A stretch of DNA of 64,000 nt, taken from assembly GCA_025531455.1 (NCBI GenBank), contig JAMYHL010000073.1, positions 1-64,000 on the forward strand, given 5' to 3'. This stretch comes from Apiotrichum sp. Y4204. Taxonomy: Eukaryota > Basidiomycota > Tremellomycetes > Trichosporonales > Trichosporonaceae. The notes beneath the pieces were generated by a model. The model searched no databases, had not been told where the DNA came from, and saw nothing but the letters and a program-made list of their open reading frames with translations. Positions within the stretch are counted from its first letter, which is position 1. Each line of letters opens with the position of its first letter. This document shows positions 1 through 10,644 of the stretch, one piece after another. The translations under genes and the position numbers were made by a program.

Positions 1-1119
1 TGCAATGATGCAAATGGGCCAGGGCCAGGGGCCAACTGCGCGCGGTGGAGTCTAATTACGCAGATGGGACCTGAAAAGGGGCGACTGCAGGCTCAGGATC
101 CCAGGACCCCAGACCTCTGTCTCGCGGCAGTTGTCGGTCGCAAAAAAAAGTGGAAATGCTGGAGGATGAATGAACGGCCGGCCATGCACGGAGCTCGGTC
201 CACTTGTGTCTCTGTCTCGGCCAGCCGTGTAGCCGTCGCTGCCGTCATGATGCGATGGAACGACGAGCTGTCTGGCGGGGACCACAATCCGCCACGGCCA
301 ATTCTCTCCAGTACTGTACATGCAGTACAACAGACTCCGAAGCTCGCGCTCAAATATGGTTACACTTGTGAGTACTTGTGCACCGCGAAATTCCAGACCC
401 GGGCCAGAGATGAGAAACCAGAGGGCGCGCAGCCGGCAAGAGCGGGCCGTGGCGTCCGATATTCCCCAATGTACCAATGTGGCGCAACCGGTCCAACGAC
501 TCGCACCCAGCTGCATCAACCCGGCGGCAATGAATTTTAGACGACACGCTCTCGCACTCTCATTCGTCGCATGCGTCGCAGGAACAGGATCGCAGTCGCG
601 CATGGCCGCTTGGCAGCGCGTGCCGCAGTCCGCAGTGCCGCAGTCCGGCTTGTCCGGAGACGCTGGCCGAGATGCCGGATACTGGCCGGACCTGGCTCGT
701 TACGGCCCCGATCGCGCCCGAGTGGTCCGCCACATTGGACCCGCAGAAGTTACCATGGCGATCTCAACAGGCGAAATAACGACCACAATGTTGCCTTGTA
801 GGCCATGTATGCTATTGAGCGATCAACACGCTCCCTGCCTTTCTCGATCTCGACGACGGCCAGTTCCCAGACTTTGTTATCAGATGCCTGTTGCCATCTA
901 ATGCCCGATCGCTGCTTCTCACGGCAGTTGCCACCCAGCAATCTCGAGACGCGTAGTCTTGGTTCGATCCACCGCACGCTGTACCAACAACTTGCAAAAC
1001 CTCCAGTGGCTCGCAATGTGGTTCCAAGTGCAGCTACACACTGGTACCAGTAGTGGACATGCAATCAGGCACCGGAGGATCGGAGGACAGAACTGAGCAC
1101 ATGTCAACATGTCAATGTG

Positions 1120-1199
1120 TCAGATCATGTCAGATGTCAGATCATGTCAGAAGCTCCAGACTGCCTTTCAGATCATGCCAGATCATGCCAGATCATGCA
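1120..1199. repeat. CAGATCATG-type degenerate tandem repeat
   Basis: Two blocks of direct repeats built on CAGATCATG and CAGATGT units lie at about 1120-1150 and 1169-1199, separated by about 18 unrelated bases. The second block holds three nearly perfect 10-base units. The sequence is simple, with no coding potential. Similar CAGATCA words recur at 56.76-56.80 kb. Confidence 0.8.
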
Positions 1200-1498
1200 A
1201 GACTGCCAACCGGAAGACGTGAGCAGGGCGCCTTTACGATACCAGATTGTCGTCTCATCTAAACTGGATAACATTCAGATGGAGATCGTGGAAGCCGATC
1301 CTCCTGCGGTTCCCAATGGCCCAGCGGGCAGCGGCCAAATGGCCCGAGGCATATCCAGTATGATCCAGTATGAAGGTGTATGCCTCTCCTGTCACTGTTC
1401 ACATGTTGATGAGGGCACTCACAAGATCACAAATCAGTTGTACGAGCATGTACGGCTTGTCCAACGCTCGCAACGCAAAATTTCAACCTTCCACACAC

Positions 1499-1530
1499 GA
1501 TCAAAGGATCAAAGGATCAAAGGATCAAAG
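1499..1530. repeat. (GATCAAAG)4 tandem repeat
   Basis: Four perfect head-to-tail copies of an 8-base unit, followed by a partial copy. No gene is associated. Confidence 0.9.
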
Positions 1531-3020
1531 GGTCTTTCTTCAATATATCCCGACGCGCCCGACCGGTAGCGTAAGCGAGCAACAGATCGCAGATATTTCA
1601 CAAAGGCACAAAGGTTTACAGGGTAACGTGAAACCTTTCCTTTCTCCGTCCCCTCGACGCTGTCGCTGTTCCGTCTTTCCACCTCGATCAAATGACGATT
1701 GTTGGCAGCAAAGGATCGTGGTCATGAATAAACAGCACACGAGACGCCTCTGGTGGACGGAGATGGTGACGTTAGTGGCTTGCGATCAAGCAGTTTTGTA
1801 GCTTCCCGTTGCTCCATCTCCGCGCCTTCCGCGACTTCCGTCCGCCTCAGCCCATTCATGATCCGAAACGAGATACCTGGACGACTGTTGCCCGTCCGAT
1901 CGTCCAATTTGCCTGCGTGGAAGCTAGAGCACATATCATGGATCAACGGAGCCAGCGCATGCATACGACGTACGACGTCGCGGCTGTGGAATCTGACCCT
2001 CCAACGCAAGGCTCCCGTGTGGCAGCACCGGTGGAGCATGGCGTACTCCTCTCCGCCTAGGTGCCCAGGTACACGATATGCGCACGATCCGGCACGACAT
2101 GAGGTTTGGCCTGCTTTGCCAGCTTTGCCTGCTTGCCAGAGCGCTGTTTGTACTGTATTACTCCCCTTTTTTCGCTTTTGGACATGTACGACGTTTTACA
2201 ACATCCGCCGTTGTTGCATGTTGGCTGTTGTGATTTCTTGTTCCTGTCCCTAATGGATGTTCAGTACAGCCAACCATCCACTACTGATGCGCCAGAAGGG
2301 TAGCTTAAGCAGCTTGATGGCCAGAGAGGAAACAAAGTTTGAGAGTCATACATGCATGACAAGATCTATGGATTTATGGCAGAACGTGAGATGGGTTGCT
2401 CGGCCCACACACCCTGGCTGAAGGAAAATGACCTCGCGCCGCACCTCGATCCACCTCTACACACCCTTTTACCTCAATCAGACCACGACGCCCCCGCGCC
2501 CACGCCTCTTTGCTCCCTTTGCTCCCTCAACTGTCTCCATGTCTCCCCTCCCCGCTGGCGGCTGTTGCTGGTGGTCTGGTGGTGCAGATGCGTATGTGGC
2601 GGCGGCGGAGGGGGCAAAACCAAGCAGCAGTCCCTGTGGGCACCCTCGATCGATCCCAACCTACCGAAACGGAGACATTATACTCGAATGGTCGAACGGT
2701 CTCACATTCTGGCATTCTGATCCGCATTCACATTCAATATCTCTCCCACTTTTATCCGGAACCAACCACTCCAGCACATCCATTCCGGCCATTCCACGCA
2801 TTCCATTCATTCCTTTCTTCCGGATCAAACCCTCTTGTGGTCTCGTCTTCATTCATCTCCTTTCACCCACGAGCCGTTTACATCGTCAAAACCAGCCTTT
2901 GAGCTCGTCCTGCAGATCTCATCCTAGTAGGCTAACCTGCAGAGGTAGTAGCCTCGGCATCACTGCTCGGTCTCTGCAGCAGACTACCGAGACCTTGCTT
3001 GTAGTGTCTGCGCCGAACTA

Positions 3021-5215
3021 ATGCCTCCCAAACGGGCATTTTACATTGCACAAGACACACCTAATGTGAGCCCGAACTTCGGACCACTGCGCGACCCACA
3101 ACCTCTGTCGCCCTCCGCTGTTCCAATTTCGATATCCACAAGCGCCCAACGGTCCCCCAAACGTCGCAACATTGGTCTCCCTGGCGCTGCTGGCAAACCA
3201 TTCACGATGAGCGTTCCCCGGCCGATCAGACGGCCACGCATGATCATCTATGTTCTTGTTATCCTTGCTCTGCTTTACTGGTTTGGAGTGCGGCATGGAC
3301 TCGGCATAGAGCGCGCCGACCCCCTCCCCCTCGGTTTCGCGCCAACGTCGGGGCACCGGTCTCGACCCCGCTCAATGAACTTTGGGCGGAATGGCGTTGC
3401 ATCTCTCCTCCCGGTGCGCAAGGGTGCCACGCCGGAACATCCTTTCTACGAGTTGATGGAGCGCGCAGAGGAGATGTGGCGTATGATCTTGGGGCGCCAG
3501 TCCCAGACTCTCCCGGCGGCCGTCAAGGAGTACCGTAGGCGCTACGGCATGGAACCCCCCGCCGGCTTTGACTTGTGGTTCCAGTTCGCCAAGGAGAACA
3601 ACGTGCAGCTTGTGGACGAGTACGACCTGATGATGCGCGACGTACTTGCTCACCACGCTCTCGAGCCCGGTACGTATAGGAACCGTACTAAGGCGTTACA
3701 CAACCAGCCGTTCACGTATACGATTGGCGTCACAAACAGCGGCGTCAAGGTCAGCGGACCGCGAGCTAAGAACCCTCGCCCAAAGAAACTGGCCGCCATG
3801 ATCGAGGGCTTCGCGTATGCCTTCCCTCCCAATTTCACAGTGGACATCAGCGGAAGCGACCACGACGTGTCGTCCGTTGTTCTCGGCAAGGACCAGCGGA
3901 AACGAGCCATGGAGCATGTGCGGCGGCGAGAGCGTAAGTCGGACAGATGACCGGTTACTGACTACTAGATTTCTCCCCGGATGAGCTGGCGCACTACGAG
4001 AACCCGCGACGCACCCCTGCCTTCGGCTGGTTTGTGAGTCTGGACTGTGTTTGAGGGAAGGAATGAACCACTAACTTGCCAGAAAGCATGTCCTCTCGAC
4101 TCTCCGGCTAACAAGCGTGCAGACGCAGAATATGACAACAACGAACATGACACGTTCATCCACGACCACGTAGCGACCATGGACTTCTGCGAGTTCCCGA
4201 AGCTCAAGCGTCTCCACGGTGCTCTGTGTGTCGACCGTGAGGACCGCTCACAATCAATCCTCAAGCCTTGGATCGTTCACTCCAAGCTTCCGGGCGACGC
4301 TTCGTTCCTACTGCCGCCCATCCAGGGCTTCACCAATCTCACCGAGGCGGACATCCCGGCCCTCGGCAAATGGGAGGACAAGTTGGACCCGCGAGTACAC
4401 TGGCGCGGCTCGTCTACGGGTGGAACGTCGGATCAGATAGACTGGCGCGACTCACACCGCATGCGCCTGCATTTCCTGTTCAACGGCAAGAAAGGCGGCG
4501 ATCCGGAGTTTGATGCGCTGCAGCGCACGCTCATCCAGCCTGATGGCCACGGCGGGTACGAGAAGGTTGAACGCCCTGCAGGACCGATGGCGCGCGCTTA
4601 TGGTGACGTCCGCTTGGCCGGCAAACCCATCCAATGCAACCCTCCGAGCGCCTGTAATGAAATGAAGGAGGAGATTGATTTCGCTCCCGTTGTTCTGCCG
4701 AAGAACACCTGGATGTTCCGCTATACTCTCGATGTTGACGGTAACGCTTGGTCTGAGCGTTTCCACCGTCTTCTCTCGAGCGCGAGCCCCGTTATCAAGA
4801 TGACGATGTTCGCGGATTGGCACATGGTGAGTAATGAGCGCGCGTCAGAACAATGCGCGACACCAACACCCAGGACCGTCTCATCCCATGGTACCACTAC
4901 ATCCCCGTGCAGGTCGATTACTCAGATCTGTTTGACGTCCTATCCTTCTTCATTGGTCCACTGCGCCAAGACGGCTCGGTTGACCACGACAAGGGCCACG
5001 ACTATCTCGGACACAAGATCGGCCAGGCCGGCCAGAACTTTTCTCTCGAGCACTGGCGCTGGGTGGACATGCAGGCCTACGTGAGTGACGTTTGATGATG
5101 GCCATAGGAGCTACAGGCGCTAACACCACAGATGTTCCGCCTTCTCCTCGAACTCCAGCGCCTGCAGAGCGACGACCGCGCCGCGGCAGGCTACGTCCCG
5201 CGGCCCAAGACATAA
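3021..5215 (+). CDS. CAP10-like GT90 glycosyltransferase, type II membrane protein
   Basis: Predicted exons are 3021-3933, 3969-4033, 4083-4826, 4874-5080 and 5132-5215; all phases join and give 670 residues. A basic, disordered N-terminus is followed by one membrane segment at about 74-90 and then a lumenal region, the topology of a Golgi type II enzyme. The C-terminal half looks like the CAP10/KDELC domain: a conserved WRGSSTGG loop at about 433-440, a DYSDLF segment and a final helical tail. GT90 enzymes in basidiomycete yeasts transfer xylose or related sugars from nucleotide sugars to capsule, glycan or glycolipid acceptors; the acceptor here is unknown. The introns are 35-51 nt. The start is the first in-frame ATG after the CT-rich leader. 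It converges on the dehydratase gene downstream. Which CAP10 paralogue this is cannot be told. Confidence 0.85.
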
Positions 5216-5528
5216 CACGCGAGTCCCGTACGCGTTGCGCGATAGATTTTCTAGACTTGACGTATGCGGCGCGCCGTATACTGTAACAACAGCGATGGAC
5301 GCTCAGGGTGGGGGTTGCGATATCGAGTCGAGATCGGGAGGACATCAGGGCGAACACTTATACGGGATCCCTCAGTAATTGTGTACAGACATGACTGCTC
5401 CTGCCAATGCACGTTTTTCATATATTGATGAGTGATACAAGGTGTGGAGAAATGTTGCAGGCAATGGGAAAGGTAATTGTGCAAACCCCGCCGTTGTTCT
5501 TCTCCGAATTTGCTGCCACTGATTGGTA
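5216..5528. other. Convergent 3' flanks
   Basis: These 313 bases separate the stop codons of two convergent genes and presumably hold both 3' UTRs and polyadenylation sites. Nothing else is seen. Confidence 0.6.
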
Positions 5529-6197
5529 CTACTCCACAAGCGCCTCTATGCGTTCGGCTAGCCGCAGATCCTTATAAGTCACGCCGGGCTTCGGTGTACC
5601 CTCGAACTCGGCACCGAGCGGTGGCAGCGGCGTGTGCGTATGGGTCGACACGTGTAAAACGTACCCTGCCTCGTCGCGGGCGGCGACGATATCGGCCATC
5701 GTCGCTGGCAGGTCCGCGTACGGGGCAACCGTCAGTGTCGGGTGGTGCTGCCGTTAGTTGGAATGGCTAGTCCAAAGCTTCACAGCAAGTCGACCTACAT
5801 CCTCAGCTTCCACCGCCTCGCCGACACGCGCCAGAAGCGTCGTGATTCCGCGCCATCCCTCTCTGCTGGCGGGGAACGCATACGCCCGTGTGAGCCGGCG
5901 GTGCTGAAGGTCCGCGCCGCCGAGGACGTCTTCCGCCGCGCTGTGCGACGTGCTTCCTCCGGTTCCGCCGATGGCGTCGAGACGCCAGCCAGCCGCATGC
6001 AGCGGAGCAAAGGAGGCGAGAAAGACGGGGAGCGGGGGCAGGCGGTAAGGATTTACGCGTTTTGGTTTGGGAGCATCTGTGCCGACTTGCAGAGATGGTG
6101 GTGAGTTATGGATTGCGCGTGTAGGGACGGGGGCGGGGACCCGGCCGAGGAGCGCCCGACTCGCTCGACCAGAGCTTGCGAGGCGGATAGCGTGCAT
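5529..6197 (-). CDS. Pterin-4a-carbinolamine dehydratase, probably mitochondrial
   Basis: Exons on the minus strand are 6197-5799 and 5747-5529, with a 51-nt intron (GTAGGT donor, CTAAC branch site, CAG acceptor), giving 205 residues. The first about 40 residues are rich in Arg, Ser and Ala and end near AIHNSPPSL, typical of a mitochondrial targeting sequence. The rest fits the PCD/DCoH fold: a W-containing helix, then the DHHP motif created exactly at the splice junction, then a beta strand containing HVSTHTHTP and the closing YKDLRLAERI helix. The family dehydrates 4a-hydroxytetrahydropterin, recycling the pterin cofactor of aromatic amino acid hydroxylases, and in many organisms has been proposed to act in other pterin or molybdopterin steps. 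Substrate in this fungus is not shown. The region between the presequence and the DHHP motif is longer and more divergent than usual. Confidence 0.8.
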
Positions 6198-8301
6198 GGC
6201 AGAGGTTTCGACAAGTGCTCAACGTGCAGTCGAGGTCCGTAACAGAAGGCAAGTGCTTGGAAGCAACCGGAGGGCCTGGCGCCTGGCGTGAATGAGGATG
6301 ACGGTTATTGACTTTGGACAGTGTCGGCTTTCACCGTGCCGATGTGGTCGCTGAAACTGGGATCAATCGGGAGTCTCGCCCAAGAGTCTCCGAGATCCGA
6401 GACGGTTCCGATGCGCTCGTGTAGGTTTTTCGCGTCCTTGGTCCCTGTAGGTGGGCAGATACAGATATACAGATCGGGCGAATTGTTATTGCGCAGAATA
6501 ATTCGGCATTGCCAAGTGTAAGTGGAAGACGTTCCGGGAACGGGTGGTCGGAGATCGGCCTGTGGTTGGCGCGTTCATCCGTCTCGGCTGCAGCGTCGCT
6601 CACCGCGACGCCACACGCTCACGCAGTCACGCACCGCGGTTTGTGTCTTTGTGGGGCACGACCGGGGCCCAGTTTCGTCTTCTATCCGGCTGTCTCATCC
6701 CACCGGATATCGCCAGTGTGTGCGTCCCCCGAGGGCGGCCGTATCACGGTCTACTGCGGGCCACAGGCCACGGCAGCTCGTGTACATGGCGCATATAAGA
6801 AGCGCACCTGCAAGCAGCGGGCCAACGTGGGCGATCCGAGGGCCTTGGCACTTGGACACGGCACCCGGGGGCTCACGGACGGACACACAGGTACACAGAG
6901 AGACTCCGGAGCAACCTTCTTCCCGACTCCTAACGCATCACAGGCGGCGTCACTTTTCTATTACTAGTTCAAGCTGCACATCAATTCATCAAATGCACCA
7001 TCCCCGTTTCTTACATGCTATTACTGTAGTCAACAAGACCAGAAGCCGGAAGCGAGGTGTTTAACGGGAAGGATATAAGGATAGTAGGCACAAAGGGAAA
7101 ACGAAGGAAAAACCAAATCGGGGTACCATATCGCGCACCTGGGTTTTTTGTAATTACCCTCACATGTTATTATGGCTTGCTCCGCACTTCGGCCTCCCTG
7201 CGACATTCGTTGCCTCTTGATCTCTCATGTTCTTGGTATATAGTGGCGCGCGTGCCTGTCCACAGGAGCGTACCTGAGCAAGTTGAGAACCTTACCATCG
7301 GCCATCGGAGAGCAGGAGGAGACCCAGGACCAGAGTGTGAGCAAGACCACCTGATGCAACTGATGCAGCGTGGTCCCCATGGCCAGAAGAGCAGGCTGGT
7401 GGCGGAAGCCTCACGCCCTCTGCCATGTGCGTTGCAACTAGCCAAATCGAGCCAGAACAGTTTGCAGCAGCAGCAGAGTTGCACAGGGGAGCAACAATGA
7501 TGATAGTACGGCAGCAATGCAGAAGTTGAGGGCCTACATTTGCCCTTGCAGATCTTGCCTCCCTACTCTCAGCTCCTTTCTACCCACGAGGGTTTTGGAG
7601 TTGCAGTTGGCATATATGTATCGTTATAGGTGACAGGATATCGTCTTCACCCCGTCAGATCTCGCGATGCTAGCTAAAAACTCTGGTGGCTGCTTTGATG
7701 CAATGTTGGATGGATAGTTGTTAAGCTACATGGGTTTGCTGTGAGATTTGCTCCGTGGTTCTTGCTGGTGATGTCGGCAGTTTGTCCACCGACGCCCCCA
7801 CCAGGCCATCAGGAGAGTGTCAGGACCCGACTCATCCACCCCCCACCCGGCCCCCCGGCCCCCCTCTCCGCTCTCTCTCCGCGCGCGCCCTTGCTCCCTC
7901 CCACTCCTGCTCGTAGCTCGTTGGCTCCCCACCCCACAAAGACACCCTTCGCCTTTGCGCGCGGATTTTCCCTTTTGGCTGCCTTTTTCGACTCCCAAAA
8001 TCCTGGCGGCCGCCTGGCCCGTCTGGCCGCCTCCGCGCTTCCTTCCTCCGTCCGTCCTCGCAACAACTACCGGGCCCAAAAAAAAAAAAAAAAGGCAACC
8101 CGGCCAAACCCACATCTCCCCACTACCACAACTCCTCTTGTCCCCATCTCACACCTCTTCCTCAGCACTTGTCGTTCAGTGAGGTCCGTCGGCAATCTCC
8201 GCCCTCTTCATCCTCGCGCGCGAACTGGAGAGTCTACAACTGCTCCGTCGATCCTCTCAACCCCCCCGAGGCCGACGAATAGCCCATCAGCCAGCCCAAC
8301 C
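6198..8301. other. Divergent promoter region, no supported gene
   Basis: This 2.1-kb interval lies between divergently transcribed genes. The right half (7.8-8.3 kb) is strongly pyrimidine-rich on the plus strand and has a run of A at about 8079-8093, as in 5' leaders here. Overlapping open frames at 6.5-7.5 kb show no domain or splice chain. Confidence 0.5.
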
Positions 8302-10644
8302 ATGTCTACCGAGACCCAGCAGGTGGCCGCGCCCGACGCCGCTCCCAAGGCTGCGACCCCGGTCTCCCAGGCCCCCGCGGCTCAGGAGGCTGTTGCCGCT
8401 GTTGAGGCTACTGAGGCTGTTGAGGCTGCGGAGACTGCTGCCCCCGACGCCGGTGCCGGTGCCGAGACGCAGAACATCGAGGACGGTGTCGCGGCTCTCT
8501 CCATTGCTCAACCGCAGGCTGAGCTGCACCGCGCCTGTACCGAGGGCCGCCTGGAGGATGTTCGTGCCATCCTCGCCCAAGGCCTCGAGGCTCTCGAGAC
8601 TCTCGGTGAGTATTGTTCATCCTTGATCATGCCCCGAGCGGGCTGTTCCTTTTTGTCGTGCCCCAACGCAACATGAAGCAGGAACTCTCGCCCACCTCTA
8701 CCCGATCGTCCACGTCTTTGCTGACACTTTTCTTCTCTCTTCTCTTCGTCTTTTCCGTCTCTTGCCGCTCTATTTTCACTTCTAGACCCGGTGACTGCGA
8801 TGACCCCCATTGTCCTCGCTATCCAAAACGGACATGCCGATGTGGTGCGTGAGCTGCTTACCGCTGGCGCCATCGTTCCTCCTCCAGGAGTCACTGGTGA
8901 CCCTGTGATGCTGTCCATCCTCTACCCCCAGCCCATGTACGGTGTGCCCCCGCCGTTCGCGCAGATGGGTCCCCCGCAGTTTTACCCCCCGCAGGGCTTC
9001 TACCCGCCCGTTCGCACGCAGAATGGTTCGGCTCCGAACGGCGCCTCTCCGAACGGCGTTTCGCCCAACGGCGCAGCCAACCTTCCGCCTGCCGAGGTCG
9101 CTAAGACGATTCCCTGCCGCAACTTCCCTTGCAAGTACGGTGCCTCGTGCATGTTCTTGCACACCCGTCCCCAGAACCCGAACTTCTTCCCCGCGCCGTA
9201 CGGTTACGAAGGATTTGTTCCGTACCCCGGTGCAGTGCCATTCTTCCCTGGTCAAGAGTTCGTCCCGGCATCCGCTTCCCAGACCCCCGTCGAGGGCGAG
9301 AACGCTCCGGCTCCCGCTGATGGTGTCGCGAACGGCGAGAACGCATCTGGAGCGTCCACTACCCCGCATGACTCCATACCCGCTGGCTCCCACGTTCCTT
9401 CCCCTATCGCACCCGCCTTTATTCCCATGCGCCCTGATGGACAGGCTCCGTACGGCGCCGCCGGGTTCCCCATGGGCGCGATGTCTCCCACCCTCACTCC
9501 CATTTCCCCTTCTCACATGCCCTCTGACCCCGCGTTCTTTGCGACCTCGCCTCCTTTCCAGCCCTTTGTTCCCAACGGATACCCCGGCCATGGACGGCGG
9601 ACAAGCTTTGGCCAGTTCTCCCCGAACGGCGGACCGCCCAAGCCATACCACGGCAAGAAGCCGTCATTCTCCGGTGGCTCCAAGCCCTGGGGCCCAGGTG
9701 GCCGCAGCGGTTCGTCGCACCTCGGCACATGGAAGGACGGCAACCCTCCTCCTTGCGCCTTCTTCCGTGAGGGCAAGTGCCGCAACCACGAGTTCTGCAA
9801 GTTCCCTCACATCGACGCCGATGGCAATGACGTCCGCCACCCCGATGTCATTCGGGGCATCATTCCGCCCGCCCCCACCCGCCCCACTCGTGGGATGCGC
9901 ATGATGGGAGCCCACTATGACCCCCGCCACCAGCCCTACGTTCAGACCAAGCAGAACGGTGCCTCGCCGCCTGTCGCCGAGGCCGCTGAGGGAGACAACG
10001 CTCCCGTCCCCGCTTCCGCTGACAAAGAGGTCGTCTCGGCCCCCTCGTCGGCAGCCGCCACCCTTCCCCCCAAGCCCTCGAACTCTGCTCCTCCATCGCG
10101 CTCGACGTCGCAGCCCGGTAACCCGCGTGTGAACGGCGTTCACTCGCGCTCTCACTCGCCGAACGGTCATGGAGCTCGCCGTGGACCCCGCTACGCCAAC
10201 GGCCAAGCGAACGGTTCGCGCTCCTCCTCAGCCCACGACAAGAAGGCCGTTCCTCCCCAGCGCATCCCCCGCGCTGACGAGTTTCCCGCTCTCGGCTTGA
10301 GTGCGGCCAGCACGCCTACGACTGAGCGCCGCGAGCCCTCTTGGGGCTCCAAGACGGCTGCCCAGGTCCTCTCTGAGCCTGCTCCTGTCAAGCCTGTCTC
10401 TACCCCGACAAAGGAGACTGAGGATACGGTTGCCGAAGTAAGTCCTATGGTTCGGTGAACGTTTCATATTGGTATTAACCCATGACAGGTTGTTATGGAC
10501 TCGGACTCTGAACAGGACGCCGTCATTGTCTCCGTTTCCACTACGCCCAACCCTGAGGTTGCGAAGGCCAAGCTCGCCTCAGCCGTCTCATTTGCGTCTG
10601 TCGCCGGTGTCGTTGATGCCGCCCCTGTCGCTCTTAAGGTGTAA
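8302..10644 (+). CDS. Ankyrin-repeat and CCCH zinc-finger RNA-binding protein
   Basis: Exons 8302-8605, 8786-10437 and 10489-10644 give 703 residues. After an Ala/Glu-rich start there is a short ankyrin-like pair (LHRACTEGRLEDVRAILAQG, then VLAIQNGHADVVRELLTAG) interrupted by a 180-nt intron. Two CCCH fingers follow: C212-C217-C223-H227 (spacing 4-5-3) and C425-C433-C439-H443 (7-5-3). The rest is Pro/Asn/Gly-rich and disordered, with an ADEFPALG motif near the C-terminus, of a kind seen in other mRNA-associated proteins. The architecture suggests a cytoplasmic or shuttling mRNA-binding protein acting in mRNA stability or translation; the target is unknown. The start sits in a good context (CAACCATGTC). 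An open frame continues upstream but is the CT-rich leader. Confidence 0.85.

Larger units (their letters stand above)
1..3020. other. Intergenic/5' flank, no supported gene
   Basis: No open frame in this stretch shows a recognisable domain, codon bias or convincing splice chain. It holds two short tandem repeats (listed separately). The last 600 bases before the glycosyltransferase start are pyrimidine-rich, as expected of a fungal promoter and 5' leader. Confidence 0.5.

Noticed and set aside
890..980. tRNA-like B box (GGTTCGATCC at 961)
   Set aside because: No T-stem pairing, no A box at the right distance and no acceptor stem.
8782..9651. 289-codon frame antisense to the CCCH gene
   Set aside because: The sense frame has clear zinc fingers; the antisense translation is Arg/Gly-rich shadow sequence.
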